NCBI RefSeq assembly: GCF_019048065.1
Contig: NZ_CP077291.1
Coordinates: forward strand, 1,054,001 to 1,118,000
Length of the DNA stretch: 64,000 bases
Source: Citrobacter farmeri
Lineage (GTDB): Bacteria > Pseudomonadota > Gammaproteobacteria > Enterobacterales > Enterobacteriaceae
Direction of reading: 5' to 3'
A program made the position numbers and the translations under genes. The notes under the pieces are model-generated. The model saw only the letters and a program-made list of their open reading frames with translations, was not told where the DNA came from and made no database searches. Shown here piece after piece: positions 34,412 to 47,126 of the stretch (position 1 is the stretch's first letter; every line of letters begins with the position of its first letter).

Positions 34412-35596
34412 TTAAATAGCGGCTTCTTGTCGGTGAAATCCTCGCCACCAGACCAGCAGGTTTAGTATGGCAACGGTCGACCCCGCCAGACAAACGCCCA
34501 GCCATCCGGCATGCTGCCAGGCTGAAGCGGAGATTAACGACCCTGCGGCTCCGCCGATAAAATAACTGGTCATATACCCGGCGGTCAGACGGTTTCGTGC
34601 CTCCGGGTAAAGACGATAAATCACCGTCTGGTTGGTGATGTGAACTCCCTGAACGGTGAGATCCAACACCAGGATCCCCACTATCAGCGCCAGTACCGAG
34701 GTGTGTCCCAGCCAGATAGCGAGCCAGGAGAGCAGCAGTAGCAGCAGGCTCCAGGTTGTGGTGAGATGAGAATGCCCTTTATCCGCAAAACCGCCTGCCG
34801 GACGTGCGCCGAGCGCGCCAGCGGCACCTGCCAGCCCAAACAGGCCAATCATCCCTTCGGAATAGTTAAATGGCGGAGCAGCCAGTAAAAAGGCCATTGA
34901 GGTCCAGAGAATACTGAAGTTGGCGAAGGTCAGGCAGCCCAGTAACGCACGCGTGCGCAGCAGTTTATCGCGGGTAAACAAACTGAATACCGAACCCAGC
35001 AGTTGCGGGTAGTTCAGGTGGGTGTCGGACTTCACCTTAGGCAAGCCGCGCCACAGGGCGATAGCCATCAGCGCCATCAATACGGAGGCGACCCAGAAGA
35101 CGGTACGCCAGCCGCCAAGATTCGCCAGCAGGCCAGCTACGGTTCGCGCCAGTAAAATGCCCAGCAGCAGGCCGCTCATGATGGTCCCTACCACTTTGCC
35201 GCGTTTATCGGGTGTGGCAAGCGTCGCCGCCAGCGGCACCAGAATCTGTGCCACAACGGAGAAGAGCCCGGTCAGCGCTGTACCGAGGATCATCATCGCC
35301 AGCGACTGACTGCTGGCGGTAATGAGCATTCCGCCTGCCGCCAGTAGCGTCATGGAGACGATCAGCGTTCGGCGTTCAAACATATCGCCAAGCGGAACCA
35401 GAAACAGCAAACCGGCAGCGTAGCCCAGTTGCGCGGCGGTGACGATAAAACCGGCTGAGCTGGCGGAAAGCGAGAAGTTGCGTGCGATGGTGTCAAGTAA
35501 CGGCTGTGCGTAGTAGTTGCTGGCGACGGCCAGACCGGTTGCCACAGACATGAGAACGATCAGTGCCGGGCTCAGCCCGTGAGAGTTTTTTGTCAT
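34412..35596 (-). CDS. ygaY: MFS transporter YgaY (intact)
   Basis: A 394-residue major-facilitator protein with 12 predicted spans. The N-terminal MFS signature is visible as GLLFLVPLGDMFERRTLI, and a second copy of this loop type is GARPAGGFADKGHS. The substrate is unknown; it resembles sugar/drug effluxers of the AraJ/YdeA kind. In E. coli K-12 ygaY is a pseudogene, whereas here the frame is complete. It is a stand-alone gene between ygaZ and proX. Confidence 0.85.
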   Translation of the reverse strand: MTKNSHGLSPALIVLMSVATGLAVASNYYAQPLLDTIARNFSLSASSAGFIVTAAQLGYAAGLLFLVPLGDMFERRTLIVSMTLLAAGGMLITASSQSLAMMILGTALTGLFSVVAQILVPLAATLATPDKRGKVVGTIMSGLLLGILLARTVAGLLANLGGWRTVFWVASVLMALMAIALWRGLPKVKSDTHLNYPQLLGSVFSLFTRDKLLRTRALLGCLTFANFSILWTSMAFLLAAPPFNYSEGMIGLFGLAGAAGALGARPAGGFADKGHSHLTTTWSLLLLLLSWLAIWLGHTSVLALIVGILVLDLTVQGVHITNQTVIYRLYPEARNRLTAGYMTSYFIGGAAGSLISASAWQHAGWLGVCLAGSTVAILNLLVWWRGFHRQEAAI

Positions 35597-35712
35597 TATG
35601 TTTGCAATCGTGAGTCAGGTGAGGATTTCTTTGGGAATCAATCATAGCGGACATTTATGAATGCGGGGGATTTGTTGCGTGCCGGATTGTGCTGTTGGGG
35701 GATGATACAGAA

Positions 35713-35792
35713 AAGGCCGGATAAGCGCATCGCGCGCCATCCGGCCTTGGTGTGGTTACTGTGCCTGATGGCGCTACGCTTATCAGGCCTAC
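35713..35792. repeat. BIME downstream of proX
   Basis: AAGGCCGGATAAGCG...CGCCATCCGGCCTT and TGCCTGATGGCGCTACGCTTATCAGGC are two REP palindromes just past the proX stop, in the gap to ygaY. Confidence 0.85.
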
Positions 35793-35800
35793 GAGTGGGA

Positions 35801-36796
35801 TTACTTCTGCGCAGCCAGCGCGTCGTTCACCCAACCGTCGAACTGTTGCTGGTGGGCTTTGATCCAGCCGTCAACGTGACCCTGTACGTCAGCTTCCGAT
35901 GCTTTACCGTCATGCATCATTGCGTTCTGCGCATTGATGTCCGCCAGCGGCAGTTTCATGATGGAAAACAGTTTCGCCGCTGCCGGATTTTTCTCTGCCC
36001 AGGCTTTGTTGGCAACGATGTGCATGGTGTTTACCGGGAAGCCATAGTTCGCGCCATTCGGCAGTTTGGTATCAATATCTTTCTGCTCGCCCGGCAGCGA
36101 GGAGAACGGTACCTGCAACCAGACCACATCTTTGCCCGGCTTCATCACGTCACTCACCCAGTAAGGCGTCCAGGTGTAATAGAGGATCGGTTTACCTTCT
36201 TTAAAGCGGGTGATGGTATCGGCCATCATCGCCGCGTAGTTACCGTGACTGACGTCGACGGTTTTTTCCAGATCAAACGCTTTGTTCTGGTGGTTAATCA
36301 CCGCTTCACATCCCCAGCCCGGCGAGCAACCCATCATATCCGCTTTACCATCGCCGTTGGTGTCAAAAATTTTGGCGATTTTAGGATCTTTCAACTGAGC
36401 GATATTGGTGATTTTGTATTGCTCTGCTGTTTTCTTATCGATCAGATAACCTTGCGCGGCACCCGTGACAAATGTGCCTTCGCGCCAGAACTTTTTGTTT
36501 CCACCTGCCGCAGAATACATATCATCGTGCAGCGGTTGCCAGTTGACGGCGGTAAAGGTGGCATCGCCGGAGGCAATAGAGGTGTACCCCACGTTGTAGT
36601 CGACTTCGCTCGGTTTGTTGACGGTGTAACCCAGTTTCTCCAGCGCGCGGCTCACCAGCAGCGTCTGGAAGGTTTCTTCAGTGATGGTGCTCTGTACCGG
36701 TTGAACGGTAATGCCTTTGCCTGGCAGGTCGGCAGCGAAAGCGCTGGTAGAGACAAGGGTGGCAAACGCTGTGGCAAAAAGTACGGTATGTCGCAT
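35801..36796 (-). CDS. proX: Glycine betaine/proline-betaine binding protein ProX
   Basis: A 331-residue periplasmic receptor of the ProU ABC importer. The signal peptide is residues 1-21 (cut after TSAFA, giving ADLPGKG). The aromatic cage expected for betaine binding is consistent with the conserved tryptophans in [20 protein letters not shown] and TWTPYWV. It is last in proVWX, separated from proW by a REP unit. Confidence 0.97.
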   Translation of the reverse strand: MRHTVLFATAFATLVSTSAFAADLPGKGITVQPVQSTITEETFQTLLVSRALEKLGYTVNKPSEVDYNVGYTSIASGDATFTAVNWQPLHDDMYSAAGGNKKFWREGTFVTGAAQGYLIDKKTAEQYKITNIAQLKDPKIAKIFDTNGDGKADMMGCSPGWGCEAVINHQNKAFDLEKTVDVSHGNYAAMMADTITRFKEGKPILYYTWTPYWVSDVMKPGKDVVWLQVPFSSLPGEQKDIDTKLPNGANYGFPVNTMHIVANKAWAEKNPAAAKLFSIMKLPLADINAQNAMMHDGKASEADVQGHVDGWIKAHQQQFDGWVNDALAAQK

Positions 36797-36828
36797 CGTT
36801 GTTCCTTAATTATTGGAGGGACGTGTAG

Positions 36829-36854
36829 GCCCGGTGAGCGCAGCGCCACCGGGC
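36829..36854. repeat. REP-like palindrome between proW and proX
   Basis: GCCCGGTGAGCGCAGCGCCACCGGGC lies within the operon, between the proW stop and the proX start. It could set a different mRNA level for the receptor gene. Confidence 0.7.
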
Positions 36855-36864
36855 AACAGGTGAA

Positions 36865-37929
36865 TTACTTAGTGAAAGGGCGTGTGATAAGCCCAACAGG
36901 ACCGGTGGTGTACCAGCGACGGTTACCCCGACTACGAGAGTCGCGACCCACGGCCTGGGTCAGACGGTCCAGAATGATGGCGAGGATCACAATACCGACC
37001 CCGCCGACGGTAGCCAGTCCCATATCGAGACGACCGATACCGCGTAATACCATCTGACCTAAACCGCCAACGGCAATCATGGAGGCGATCACGACCATCG
37101 AGAGGGCGAGCATGAGCGTCTGGTTGACTCCCGCCATAATGGTTGGCATCGCCAGCGGTAACTGAACTTTGAACAGCATCTGACGTGGACTGGCCCCGAA
37201 CGAACGTGACGCTTCGATCAAATCGGCTGGAACCTGGTTAATCCCGAGGATCGTCAGACGCACAATGGGCGGCAGCGCAAAGATGATCGTCACGACCACT
37301 CCTGGCACGTTACCGATGCCAAACAGCATCACAATTGGCACCAGATAGACAAACGCTGGCGTCGTCTGCATCGCGTCGAGCAGCGGACGAACGATCTTCG
37401 CGGCCCGCGGACTGCGCGCCAGCCAGATCCCCATTGGCAGACCGATCACCACGCAAAACAGCAGGGCGGTCAGCACCAGAGCCAGCGTAATCATCGCCTG
37501 CGACCAGGCACCGATAGCGCCAATTGCAATCAGGGAAATCAGCGTCGCCACGCCCATCCCAACGCCGGAAATCTGCCAGGCGATCAGGGCGAATACGATA
37601 ATCGCCACCGGTGCCGGCATCCCCAGCAACAGTTGCTGGAAGCCGTTAAGGATGTAATCCACCGGAACACGGATGCCCTGGAAGACGGGACGAAAATGGG
37701 TGACTACCCAGTCGATCCCTTCTGTAACCCAACTGTCGAGCGGGATCAGCGTTTTATGGAACGGATCCATAATATTGAAATGCTCTGGTGCTGGCGCAGG
37801 CGCGCTGGTCAGCCAGTCTGCGCTGCCGCTGTCGGCAGGTGTCCCTGACGGCGTACTCCAGGCGTCAGCGGACTGTGCGGCGCTATCGGTCGCCGGTGCG
37901 GTATCCCATGGATTGGATTGATCAGCCAT
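36865..37929 (-). CDS. proW: ProU ABC importer permease ProW
   Basis: A 354-residue inner-membrane permease. Its N-terminal ~95 residues are hydrophilic and Pro/Ala-rich, as in E. coli ProW. The membrane domain has at least six spans and the EAA loop ([24 protein letters not shown]) that docks on ProV. It overlaps proV by 8 bases. Confidence 0.97.
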   Translation of the reverse strand: MADQSNPWDTAPATDSAAQSADAWSTPSGTPADSGSADWLTSAPAPAPEHFNIMDPFHKTLIPLDSWVTEGIDWVVTHFRPVFQGIRVPVDYILNGFQQLLLGMPAPVAIIVFALIAWQISGVGMGVATLISLIAIGAIGAWSQAMITLALVLTALLFCVVIGLPMGIWLARSPRAAKIVRPLLDAMQTTPAFVYLVPIVMLFGIGNVPGVVVTIIFALPPIVRLTILGINQVPADLIEASRSFGASPRQMLFKVQLPLAMPTIMAGVNQTLMLALSMVVIASMIAVGGLGQMVLRGIGRLDMGLATVGGVGIVILAIILDRLTQAVGRDSRSRGNRRWYTTGPVGLITRPFTK

Positions 37930-39124
37930 TGTTTGCCCCCTCGCGATCTAAAGTCTGTAGCAGCATGCGTTTTGAAATAATGCCGACATACTGTTGTTCC
38001 TCATCGATAACCGGCACCGCGCACGGCGCCTGTCCGACATGAGAGAGCAACTCGCTAAGTGGGGTTTGCGCATCCACGGCCAGCGGTTCGTCGATTAGCG
38101 CCCCTTCAATGCCCTGGGCATGGCTTAATGCTGCTTTTAATGAGTCGATGGAGACCACACCAACAAATTTATTGCCGCGTTCGATGACGTAACCATATTC
38201 CCGGTCTTCATCCTGCAATAATTTCAGGGCAGAACGGGGACCAAAGCCCGGCGTTTTACGAATCAGTCCAACCGGGCTACGGCGGGCAATATCTTTCGCG
38301 CTAAAGACCTGGCTAATATCGACGCCGCGGAAGAAGGTACGGACATAATCGTTTGCCGGATTATTCAGAATTTCCTCCGGTGTACCGACCTGAACCACTT
38401 CACCATTCTGCATAATGGCAATTCGGTCACCAATACGCATCGCTTCATCAAGATCGTGGGAAATAAAGACAACGGTGCGCTGATGTTTCGCCTGCAGTTT
38501 TACCAGTTCATCCTGCATCTCGGTACGAATTAAGGGATCAAGCGCGGAGAACGCTTCATCCATTAATAAGATGTCAGGATTAATGGCTAATGCACGGGCG
38601 AGGCCAACACGCTGACGCATCCCGCCGGAAAGTTCATCCGGATAGCCGTGGGCGTAATTCTCAAGCCCCACCTGGCGCAGGGCGTCCAGCGCTTTTTCGC
38701 GACGTTCTTCAGCACTGACGCCGGCTAATTCCATGCCGAATGCCGTATTGTCCAGAACGGTCATGTGCGGCATAAGCGCAAATGACTGGAAAACCATCGC
38801 AATCTTTTTTCTGCGCACCTCGCGGAGTTCGGCATCTGATATTTTTGCGATATCGACACCGTCGATCAGTACCTGTCCGCGGGTGGGTTCAATCAGGCGA
38901 TTGAGAAGGCGTACCATTGTGGATTTACCCGAACCGGATAATCCCATGATGACAAATATCTCGCCTTCTTCAATGGCCAGACTGGCGTCTTTTACGCCAA
39001 GCGATAGCCCTGTTTTTTCCAGAATGTGTTCTTTTGAAAGTCCTTTTTCAATATATTTGAAGGCGCGTTGCGGATGCTCTCCAAATACTTTATATAGATT
39101 TTTAACTTCTAATTTAATTGCCAT
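37922..39124 (-). CDS. proV: ProU ABC importer ATPase ProV
   Basis: A 400-residue ATPase. Walker [10 protein letters not shown] is near residue 61-69, the signature [12 protein letters not shown] near 165, and Walker [13 protein letters not shown] near 185. Two CBS domains at ~285-395 sense osmotic/ionic state. It is the first gene of proU and is induced by high osmolarity. In E. coli and Salmonella a negative element bound by H-NS reaches into the start of this gene. Confidence 0.97.
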   Translation of the reverse strand: MAIKLEVKNLYKVFGEHPQRAFKYIEKGLSKEHILEKTGLSLGVKDASLAIEEGEIFVIMGLSGSGKSTMVRLLNRLIEPTRGQVLIDGVDIAKISDAELREVRRKKIAMVFQSFALMPHMTVLDNTAFGMELAGVSAEERREKALDALRQVGLENYAHGYPDELSGGMRQRVGLARALAINPDILLMDEAFSALDPLIRTEMQDELVKLQAKHQRTVVFISHDLDEAMRIGDRIAIMQNGEVVQVGTPEEILNNPANDYVRTFFRGVDISQVFSAKDIARRSPVGLIRKTPGFGPRSALKLLQDEDREYGYVIERGNKFVGVVSIDSLKAALSHAQGIEGALIDEPLAVDAQTPLSELLSHVGQAPCAVPVIDEEQQYVGIISKRMLLQTLDREGANNG

Positions 39125-39183
39125 GCAATAGAAAGATTCCTGTTATTTATATATATCGATATGTTACCTGATAGAAATAGTCA

Positions 39184-39220
39184 CCTTTTTCTACCCTAAC
39201 ATACTGAGAATCTGAGACAA
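39184..39220 (-). promoter_or_regulatory. Osmoregulated sigma70 promoter (P2-like) of proU
   Basis: Minus-strand TTGTCT (39220-39215) and TAGGGT (39198-39193) are 16 bases apart, giving a start about 60 bases before proV. This agrees with the known position and weak -10 of the proU P2 promoter. Confidence 0.6.
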
Positions 39221-39479
39221 CCCTGAATGTGAAATGAGACGAAATAGGGTGGAAGGCAAATAGCCGGGATTTCCCATGATATAAGGGCTGAGAGCAAACT
39301 GCGGCTGGCGAATATTTTTTGTAAGGGCCACCAGAAAGACGCCTGAATTTCTGAAATTCAGGCGAATATGACAACAGCTATTGAGTGTAGAACACCCAGA
39401 AATAGTTGGGTGATAAAAATGTGATCTGCTTAAAATATTAACGTAAATAGGGTAATGATATTCACCATATTAATTTACG
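39221..39479. other. proU upstream / nrdF downstream region
   Basis: No gene is supported here. The plus strand at 39340-39364 has a perfect 11-bp hairpin, CGCCTGAATTT-CTG-AAATTCAGGCG, on the nrdF side; it is the best candidate for the end of the nrdHIEF transcript. The rest is AT-rich, as expected for the H-NS-bound upstream element of proU. Confidence 0.55.
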
Positions 39480-42566
<3,087 letters not shown>

Positions 42567-42594
<28 letters not shown>

Positions 42595-42977
42595 AATTCG
42601 CTTACTCCTTTTCGAACGTTGTCGATGTCGGCGGGGGTTCCCATTAGCTCAAAACGATAGAGCCAGGGCACGGCGCATTTTTGAGCGATCACTTCTCCTG
42701 CGCGACCGTACGCCTCGCCGAAGTTACGATTGCCAGAGGCAATGACGCCGCGAATTAACGCCCGGTTGTGGGCATCATTCAAAAAGCGGATCACCTGTCG
42801 CGGGACCGCGCCAGCCGTACCGCCGCCCCCATAAGAGGGCACCACCAGAATGTAAGGTTCGTCTACCTTGATCCGTTCGCGCTCATTCAGCGGAATACGA
42901 ATAGCAGGCAGCCCCAGACGCTGCATGAAGCGGTGCGTATTTTCGGAGCTGCTGGAGAAGTAGACGAGCGGGTTCAT
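42567..42977 (-). CDS. nrdI: Flavodoxin-like NrdI
   Basis: A 136-residue flavoprotein that supplies the oxidant for making the Mn(III)2-tyrosyl cofactor of NrdF. The FMN-binding start is [18 protein letters not shown], and the flavin loops are [16 protein letters not shown] and [18 protein letters not shown]. The start overlaps the end of nrdH by 4 bases. Confidence 0.96.
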
Positions 42978-43219
42978 GCGCTGGCCACCCGGGGTTCAGG
43001 ATGCAGACGGTTGATCATATCCGGCCGGAACCCGGACCAACTGGTCTCACCGGCAATGACGACCGGCAACTGACGAAAACCTTGGGCACGCAGGGTATCC
43101 GCCGCGTCGGGTACCAGATCGACGTTCACCATCTCAAATTCAAATCCACGGCTCTCCATCGCCCGTTTGGTGGCGTGGCACTGAACACAATCATTCCGAG
43201 TGTAAATAGTAATGCGCAT
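42974..43219 (-). CDS. nrdH: Glutaredoxin-like electron donor NrdH
   Basis: An 81-residue redoxin that reduces NrdE, itself reduced by thioredoxin reductase. The active site is [13 protein letters not shown] (CVQC, residues 11-14). The start at 43219 ([10 protein letters not shown]) matches homologues; the frame also opens at 43234. It is first in the operon, below an NrdR-regulated promoter. Confidence 0.96.
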   Translation of the reverse strand: MRITIYTRNDCVQCHATKRAMESRGFEFEMVNVDLVPDAADTLRAQGFRQLPVVIAGETSWSGFRPDMINRLHPEPRVASA

Positions 43220-43293
43220 GATTCGTATTTCCATTTAAAATAAAGGAACGGCGCGATAAGTCGCGTCGGGTTGGATGTGTACTGATAGAGAGA

Positions 43294-43337
43294 ATACTAG
43301 ATGTAGTTGAAATAAGTTTCAACCATACAAGATATGG
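43294..43337 (-). promoter_or_regulatory. nrdHIEF promoter with paired NrdR boxes
   Basis: On the minus strand TTGAAA (43322-43317), a 17-base spacer and TAGTAT (43299-43294) form a sigma70 promoter. Two NrdR-box-like sequences, CATATCTTGTAT and CTACATCTAGTAT, flank -35 and overlap -10. They are 31 bases apart (three helical turns), the typical NrdR spacing. A perfect GTTGAAA-TTTCAAC dyad lies between them. Confidence 0.7.
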
Positions 43338-43354
43338 GAATTTTCGATTAATTA

Positions 43355-43381
43355 CTCCCCACCGATGAGCCCGGCGGGGAG
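43355..43381. terminator. Hairpin downstream of the AhpD-like gene
   Basis: CTCCCC-A-CCG pairs with CGG-C-GGGGAG (one mismatch) over a 7-base loop. It lies 29 bases past the stop of the minus-strand gene; no clear U-run follows. Confidence 0.4.
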
Positions 43382-43409
43382 CGGGAATTTATGGTGATAA
43401 ATCGCCAGA

Positions 43410-43841
43410 TTACATCCGCATTCCCACGGCCAGGCGATTGAAGCAGTTCATCAGGCCGATCGCAAAGGTCAGGTCGCTAATTTCGCGCGCGCTGAAATGC
43501 ACGAGCAGCGGCAGATAAACGTCATCTTCGGCATGGGTTCTGGCGATATCGGTCACCGATTCCGCCCACGCCAGCGCCGCTTGCTCTTGCTCGCTGAAAT
43601 GATGGCTGACCCGCCAACCGGCCAGCGCGTCCAGTTTGCTTTGCGCGACACCCGATTTACGCAGCGCCTTGCTGTGCATCTCCAGACAAAACGCGCAGCC
43701 GTTGATCTGCGAAATACGCAGATAAATCAACTCCATTAACGTGGTATCCAGCGCGCTGTTTTCCAGTGCCGTTTTCGCCTGTACCAGGGCGTTATAGACT
43801 TCAGGGCTGAGTTCATAGTAGGGCTGGCGTAAGGTCGTCAT
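43410..43841 (-). CDS. Carboxymuconolactone decarboxylase (AhpD-like) family protein
   Basis: A 144-residue protein. The start at 43841 (MTTLRQPYYE) is chosen because AGGAGA lies just before it. It carries the CMD/AhpD core INGCAFCLEMHSKALRKSG, with a C-x-x-C redox pair near residue 51-54 and the His/Glu typical of alkylhydroperoxidase-D proteins. The role is likely a small peroxide-reducing or thiol-relay protein. It is divergent from a MocR-type regulator, which probably controls it. This gene pair is not in the E. coli K-12 version of this locus. Confidence 0.82.
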   Translation of the reverse strand: MTTLRQPYYELSPEVYNALVQAKTALENSALDTTLMELIYLRISQINGCAFCLEMHSKALRKSGVAQSKLDALAGWRVSHHFSEQEQAALAWAESVTDIARTHAEDDVYLPLLVHFSAREISDLTFAIGLMNCFNRLAVGMRM

Positions 43842-43929
43842 TATGTATCTCCTCGTGTTGATGGCCGGCAATGTAGCACTATAATGGACTGCAAAAGAGA
43901 GCCATATTTTTACGAAAAAAGCAGACCAT

Positions 43930-45273
43930 ATGCCGCGCTACAAGCAAATTGCCCGTCAGTTAAAGCTCGCCATTGAACACGGGGAACTCAAGCCCGGTGC
44001 CAGACTGCCATCCAGTCGTACCTGGTCGCAGGAGCTGGGTATTTCGCGCTCGACGGTAGAAAACGCCTATGCGGAGCTGGTGGCGCAGGGCTGGCTCGAG
44101 CGGCGAGGGCAGGCGGGAACGTTTATCAGCGCACGGTTGCAGCCGGAGCAGGTGCTCGGTGAACCGGTGGTCTTTGCCGGGGAAAGCACGATCCCTCAGC
44201 CTTTTCAGATGGGGCTTCCCGCGCTGGATCTCTTTCCGCGAGACATCTGGGCGCGGGTGATGGGACGAAGATTACGCACGCAGACGCGTTTTGATCTGGC
44301 GCTCGGCGATGTATGCGGTGAAGCCGCGTTGCGCCAGGCGATCGTGGACTATCTGCGCGTGTCGCGCAGTATTGAATGTCTGCCTGAGCAGATTTTTATC
44401 ACTTCCGGTTATGCGGCTTCGATGACCCTCATTCTGCGCGCGCTGGCCGCACCGGGTGACGGCATGTGGATTGAAGATCCCGGTTTCCCGCTGATCCGTC
44501 CGGTCATTGAGCAGGAAAACGTCGCGCTGCTGCCGGTTCCGGTCGATGACGACGGGCTGAATGTGGCAGCCGGGATCCGCGACTATCCGGATGCGCGTTT
44601 TGCGCTGCTCACTCCGGCCCATCAAAGTCCGCTTGGCGTCGCGCTGGCGTTATCCCGGCGTCATCAACTCCTTGAGTGGGCATCCACTTCCCAGGCGTGG
44701 ATCATCGAGGATGATTACGACAGTGAGTTTCGTTATCACGGCAAACCGCTGCCGCCGCTGAAAAGTCTGGATGCGCCGCAGCGGGTGATTTACGCCGGTA
44801 CGTTCAGCAAGTCGTTGTTCCCCGCATTGCGCTGTGCGTGGCTGGTGGTGCCAATAAACCAGGTGGGATGCTTTCGCCAGCAGGCGCGACAGATGGCCTG
44901 TAGCGTACCGCTACTTTGGCAGCAAACGCTGGCGGATTTTATCCGCGATGGTCATTTCTGGCGGCATCTGAAAAAAATGCGTCTGCATTATGCGCAGCGA
45001 AGACAATGGATCGAAAGGGCGCTTGGCGAGCAGGGATTTCAGGTTGTTCCTCAACAGGGTGGAATACAGTTGGTGATTGCGGTTGAGGGTGATGATATCG
45101 CGCCCGTGCGCAAAGCCAATGAGGCGGGTCTGGCGGTTCAGGCCTTAAGCCGCTGGCGGGTAAAGTCGTCCGGACAGGGAGGGATGCTGTTGTCATTCAC
45201 TAACATTACCTCTCCGGAAATGGCGAGTCAGGTAGCACAGCGGTTACGTCGGGCCACTCAGACCGTTTTTTAG
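43930..45273 (+). CDS. MocR-type PLP-dependent transcription regulator
   Basis: A 447-residue fusion protein. Residues ~1-70 are a GntR winged helix (LPSSRTWSQELGISRSTVENAYAELVAQGWLERRGQ). A long linker follows and a fold-type I aminotransferase domain covers ~110-445. The PLP lysine is in YAGTFSKSLFPALR near residue 300, and the Asp pairing with the pyridine ring is in IIEDDYDSEF. It is divergent from the AhpD-like gene with an 88-base gap; such regulators normally act on the neighbouring gene. The ligand is unknown. Confidence 0.88.
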   Translation: MPRYKQIARQLKLAIEHGELKPGARLPSSRTWSQELGISRSTVENAYAELVAQGWLERRGQAGTFISARLQPEQVLGEPVVFAGESTIPQPFQMGLPALDLFPRDIWARVMGRRLRTQTRFDLALGDVCGEAALRQAIVDYLRVSRSIECLPEQIFITSGYAASMTLILRALAAPGDGMWIEDPGFPLIRPVIEQENVALLPVPVDDDGLNVAAGIRDYPDARFALLTPAHQSPLGVALALSRRHQLLEWASTSQAWIIEDDYDSEFRYHGKPLPPLKSLDAPQRVIYAGTFSKSLFPALRCAWLVVPINQVGCFRQQARQMACSVPLLWQQTLADFIRDGHFWRHLKKMRLHYAQRRQWIERALGEQGFQVVPQQGGIQLVIAVEGDDIAPVRKANEAGLAVQALSRWRVKSSGQGGMLLSFTNITSPEMASQVAQRLRRATQTVF

Positions 45274-45276
45274 AGC

Positions 45277-45303
45277 GCCGGATAAGCATGGGCGTTATCC
45301 GGC
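45277..45303. repeat. REP palindrome between mocR-type gene and ygaM
   Basis: GCCGGATAA and TTATCCGGC form a perfect 9-bp stem with a 9-base loop between two convergent genes. Confidence 0.75.
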
Positions 45304-45321
45304 ACTCACCTTACGCTGCAA

Positions 45322-45648
45322 TTAGCGACGAAGGCTCAGCAACGCGCCGACAAAGATCCCCACCGCCGCCGCCGTACCGATGCTACACCAGGGCTTATCG
45401 CGTACAAACGTATCGGCGCAGCCTACGGCATCCCGGGCAGCCTGTTGCACGCGCGTCCGACCATGCATTTTCGCCCGCGTCTCTTTCAGCAGCGCCTGCG
45501 CTTTATGCCGTGCGGCATCCGCTTCATCCTTCGCATCGCTGCCCCATGACTTCAATACGGCTTCCAGACTATCGGCCAATTGATTGACGTCCTTGTGAAT
45601 ATCCTGCACGTCATCATCTACGTCGTTTCGGTTCGGTCGGTTAAACAT
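45322..45648 (-). CDS. ygaM: ElaB/YqjD-family inner-membrane protein YgaM
   Basis: A 108-residue DUF883 protein. A helical, charged N-terminal part (NQLADSLEAVLKSWGSDAKDEADAARHKAQALLKETRAK) is followed by one C-terminal membrane span (PWCSIGTAAAVGIFVGALLSL). Members bind ribosomes in stationary phase and attach them to the membrane in E. coli (YqjD). Expression is usually RpoS-dependent. Confidence 0.92.
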   Translation of the reverse strand: MFNRPNRNDVDDDVQDIHKDVNQLADSLEAVLKSWGSDAKDEADAARHKAQALLKETRAKMHGRTRVQQAARDAVGCADTFVRDKPWCSIGTAAAVGIFVGALLSLRR

Positions 45649-45809
45649 ATGATCCTCCAGTGATTTCGATGTGACTTTCAGTGTAGTCGATATTTTTAAC
45701 GTCTGAGACAGTTCACGCCGTTATCGCGCGTTTATGGACTTTTCTGAAAGCGTTGCTAATGCTGAATCAGGTAAGGTAAGCCCGCAGTAAAAGATAATGA
45801 GGAAAAAAT

Positions 45810-46154
45810 ATGTATTTACGACCTGACGAGGTGGCGCGCGTACTTGAAAAAGTGGGGTTTACCGTCGATGTGGTGACACAGAAAACGTACGGTTATCGAC
45901 GTGGCGAGAATTATGTCTATGTTAATCGCGAAGCGCGTATGGGGCGCACCGCGCTGGTGATCCATCCGACATTAAAAGAGCGCAGTTCATCGCTGGCTGA
46001 ACCGGCGTCGGATATTAAAACCTGCGATCATTATCAGCATTTTCCGCTTTATTTAGCCGGGGACACACATGAACACTATGGTATTCCCCACGGGTTTAGT
46101 TCGCGTATTGCGCTTGAGCGCTATTTGAATGGACTGTTTGGCGAGGCGAATTAA
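45810..46154 (+). CDS. ygaC: Conserved protein YgaC
   Basis: A 114-residue DUF2002 protein of unknown function, matching YgaC in length and sequence ([20 protein letters not shown] at the start). It is small, soluble and has no visible catalytic motif. Reported Fur-dependent in E. coli, but no Fur box was identified here with confidence. Confidence 0.92.
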   Translation: MYLRPDEVARVLEKVGFTVDVVTQKTYGYRRGENYVYVNREARMGRTALVIHPTLKERSSSLAEPASDIKTCDHYQHFPLYLAGDTHEHYGIPHGFSSRIALERYLNGLFGEAN

Positions 46155-46188
46155 TCTGGCGACTGGCATAGCCAGTCGCTGAGTGATT

Positions 46189-46638
46189 TCAGGCTTTGAC
46201 CTGCTGGTAGCGGCTCACTTTAAACAGACGGCGGCAGTAATCGAGGAAATAGCCATATACCGCCCCCATCAACATCGATATCACGATATTAGAACTGACT
46301 GCGGCGGTAATTTGATGCCAGTCAGCGCCTACCGTTAGCAAAATAGCGACATAAACCGGGGACTGGAACGTGACATAAGCCAGCACGTCCGCCAGGTTTT
46401 TCACCCATCCTGCAGAACCTACTTTACGCGAGGCCTTCATAAAGAGATCGCGATACATTCCGTAGGGCCAGGCGATCAGAATATTGACCGGAATGGCGAC
46501 CAGTCTGGAAGAAAGTGATTGCTCAAAGGTCATTCCGGAGAGAAATATCTCGATCAGCATGTTCACGACAGAACAATAAACAACCATCGCGAACGTGTCT
46601 GCTACAGCATGACGCAAGCGTGACTGCGGTGAGAACAT
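46189..46638 (-). CDS. alaE: L-alanine exporter AlaE
   Basis: A 149-residue inner-membrane protein with four predicted spans. It exports L-alanine and keeps its cellular level safe when alanine peptides are taken up. A GxxxG-rich span ([29 protein letters not shown]) is present. It is convergent with ygaC and divergent from stpA. Confidence 0.94.
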   Translation of the reverse strand: MFSPQSRLRHAVADTFAMVVYCSVVNMLIEIFLSGMTFEQSLSSRLVAIPVNILIAWPYGMYRDLFMKASRKVGSAGWVKNLADVLAYVTFQSPVYVAILLTVGADWHQITAAVSSNIVISMLMGAVYGYFLDYCRRLFKVSRYQQVKA

Positions 46639-47126
46639 GCTAATGCTCCTTGTACAAAGGGGTAAAATCGGCGTTAAGTGACTTTTCTTAGTGGTTTAGC
46701 GTAGTGTTTTCGCTTGATGATAGAGTATATTGCTGCATTGTAACTATCAACTAGATAAATGTTTTTATTTTTACGCGTTTTGTCGATAAAATACTCTGTG
46801 AACGCCTGATTTTTGTACCGCATAGAGTTTTTGTTGCTGATATTGATTAAATGATTAAAAATCAATGAGTTATGTTGGTGCGCTGATTGGGGCGCTTTCA
46901 GGTGAGGCAAAAATCGCACGCCATACCCGACGAACCGGCATGAAAGTTATTCGCCAGGGAATGAAAAAATGAGTCTGAATATTATTCAGCGTTACGCTAA
47001 CTATATTCTCGCGGCTTAAGAACGGTATTCCCTCTGTTATATCTTAGGGTCTGGAAAATTCGCTAATAATAGAATACACTATCTGGTGTAATACTTTTGT
47101 TTGAGCGTTAAAGGGTTTTAATTATT
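46639..47126. other. AT-rich intergenic region alaE-stpA
   Basis: This 488-base gap is strongly AT-rich. No open frame has both a ribosome site and a recognisable product. It is the likely H-NS/StpA-bound regulatory region of stpA and carries the divergent alaE promoter. A short 16-codon frame at 46969 (MSLNIIQRYANYILAA) is noted but not called. Confidence 0.5.

Noticed and set aside
35657..37057. 466-codon frame antisense to proX and the end of proW
   Set aside because: It runs through a BIME and opposite two clear genes; its translation resembles no family.
39147..39374. 75-codon minus-strand frame upstream of proV
   Set aside because: It covers the proU promoter region; no ribosome site and no family.
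46674..46919. 81-codon minus-strand frame upstream of stpA
   Set aside because: GTG start without a ribosome site, AT-driven composition, and no similarity to a known family.
46969..47019. 16-codon frame MSLNIIQRYANYILAA
   Set aside because: Too short to judge, no strong ribosome site, and no known leader peptide at this locus.
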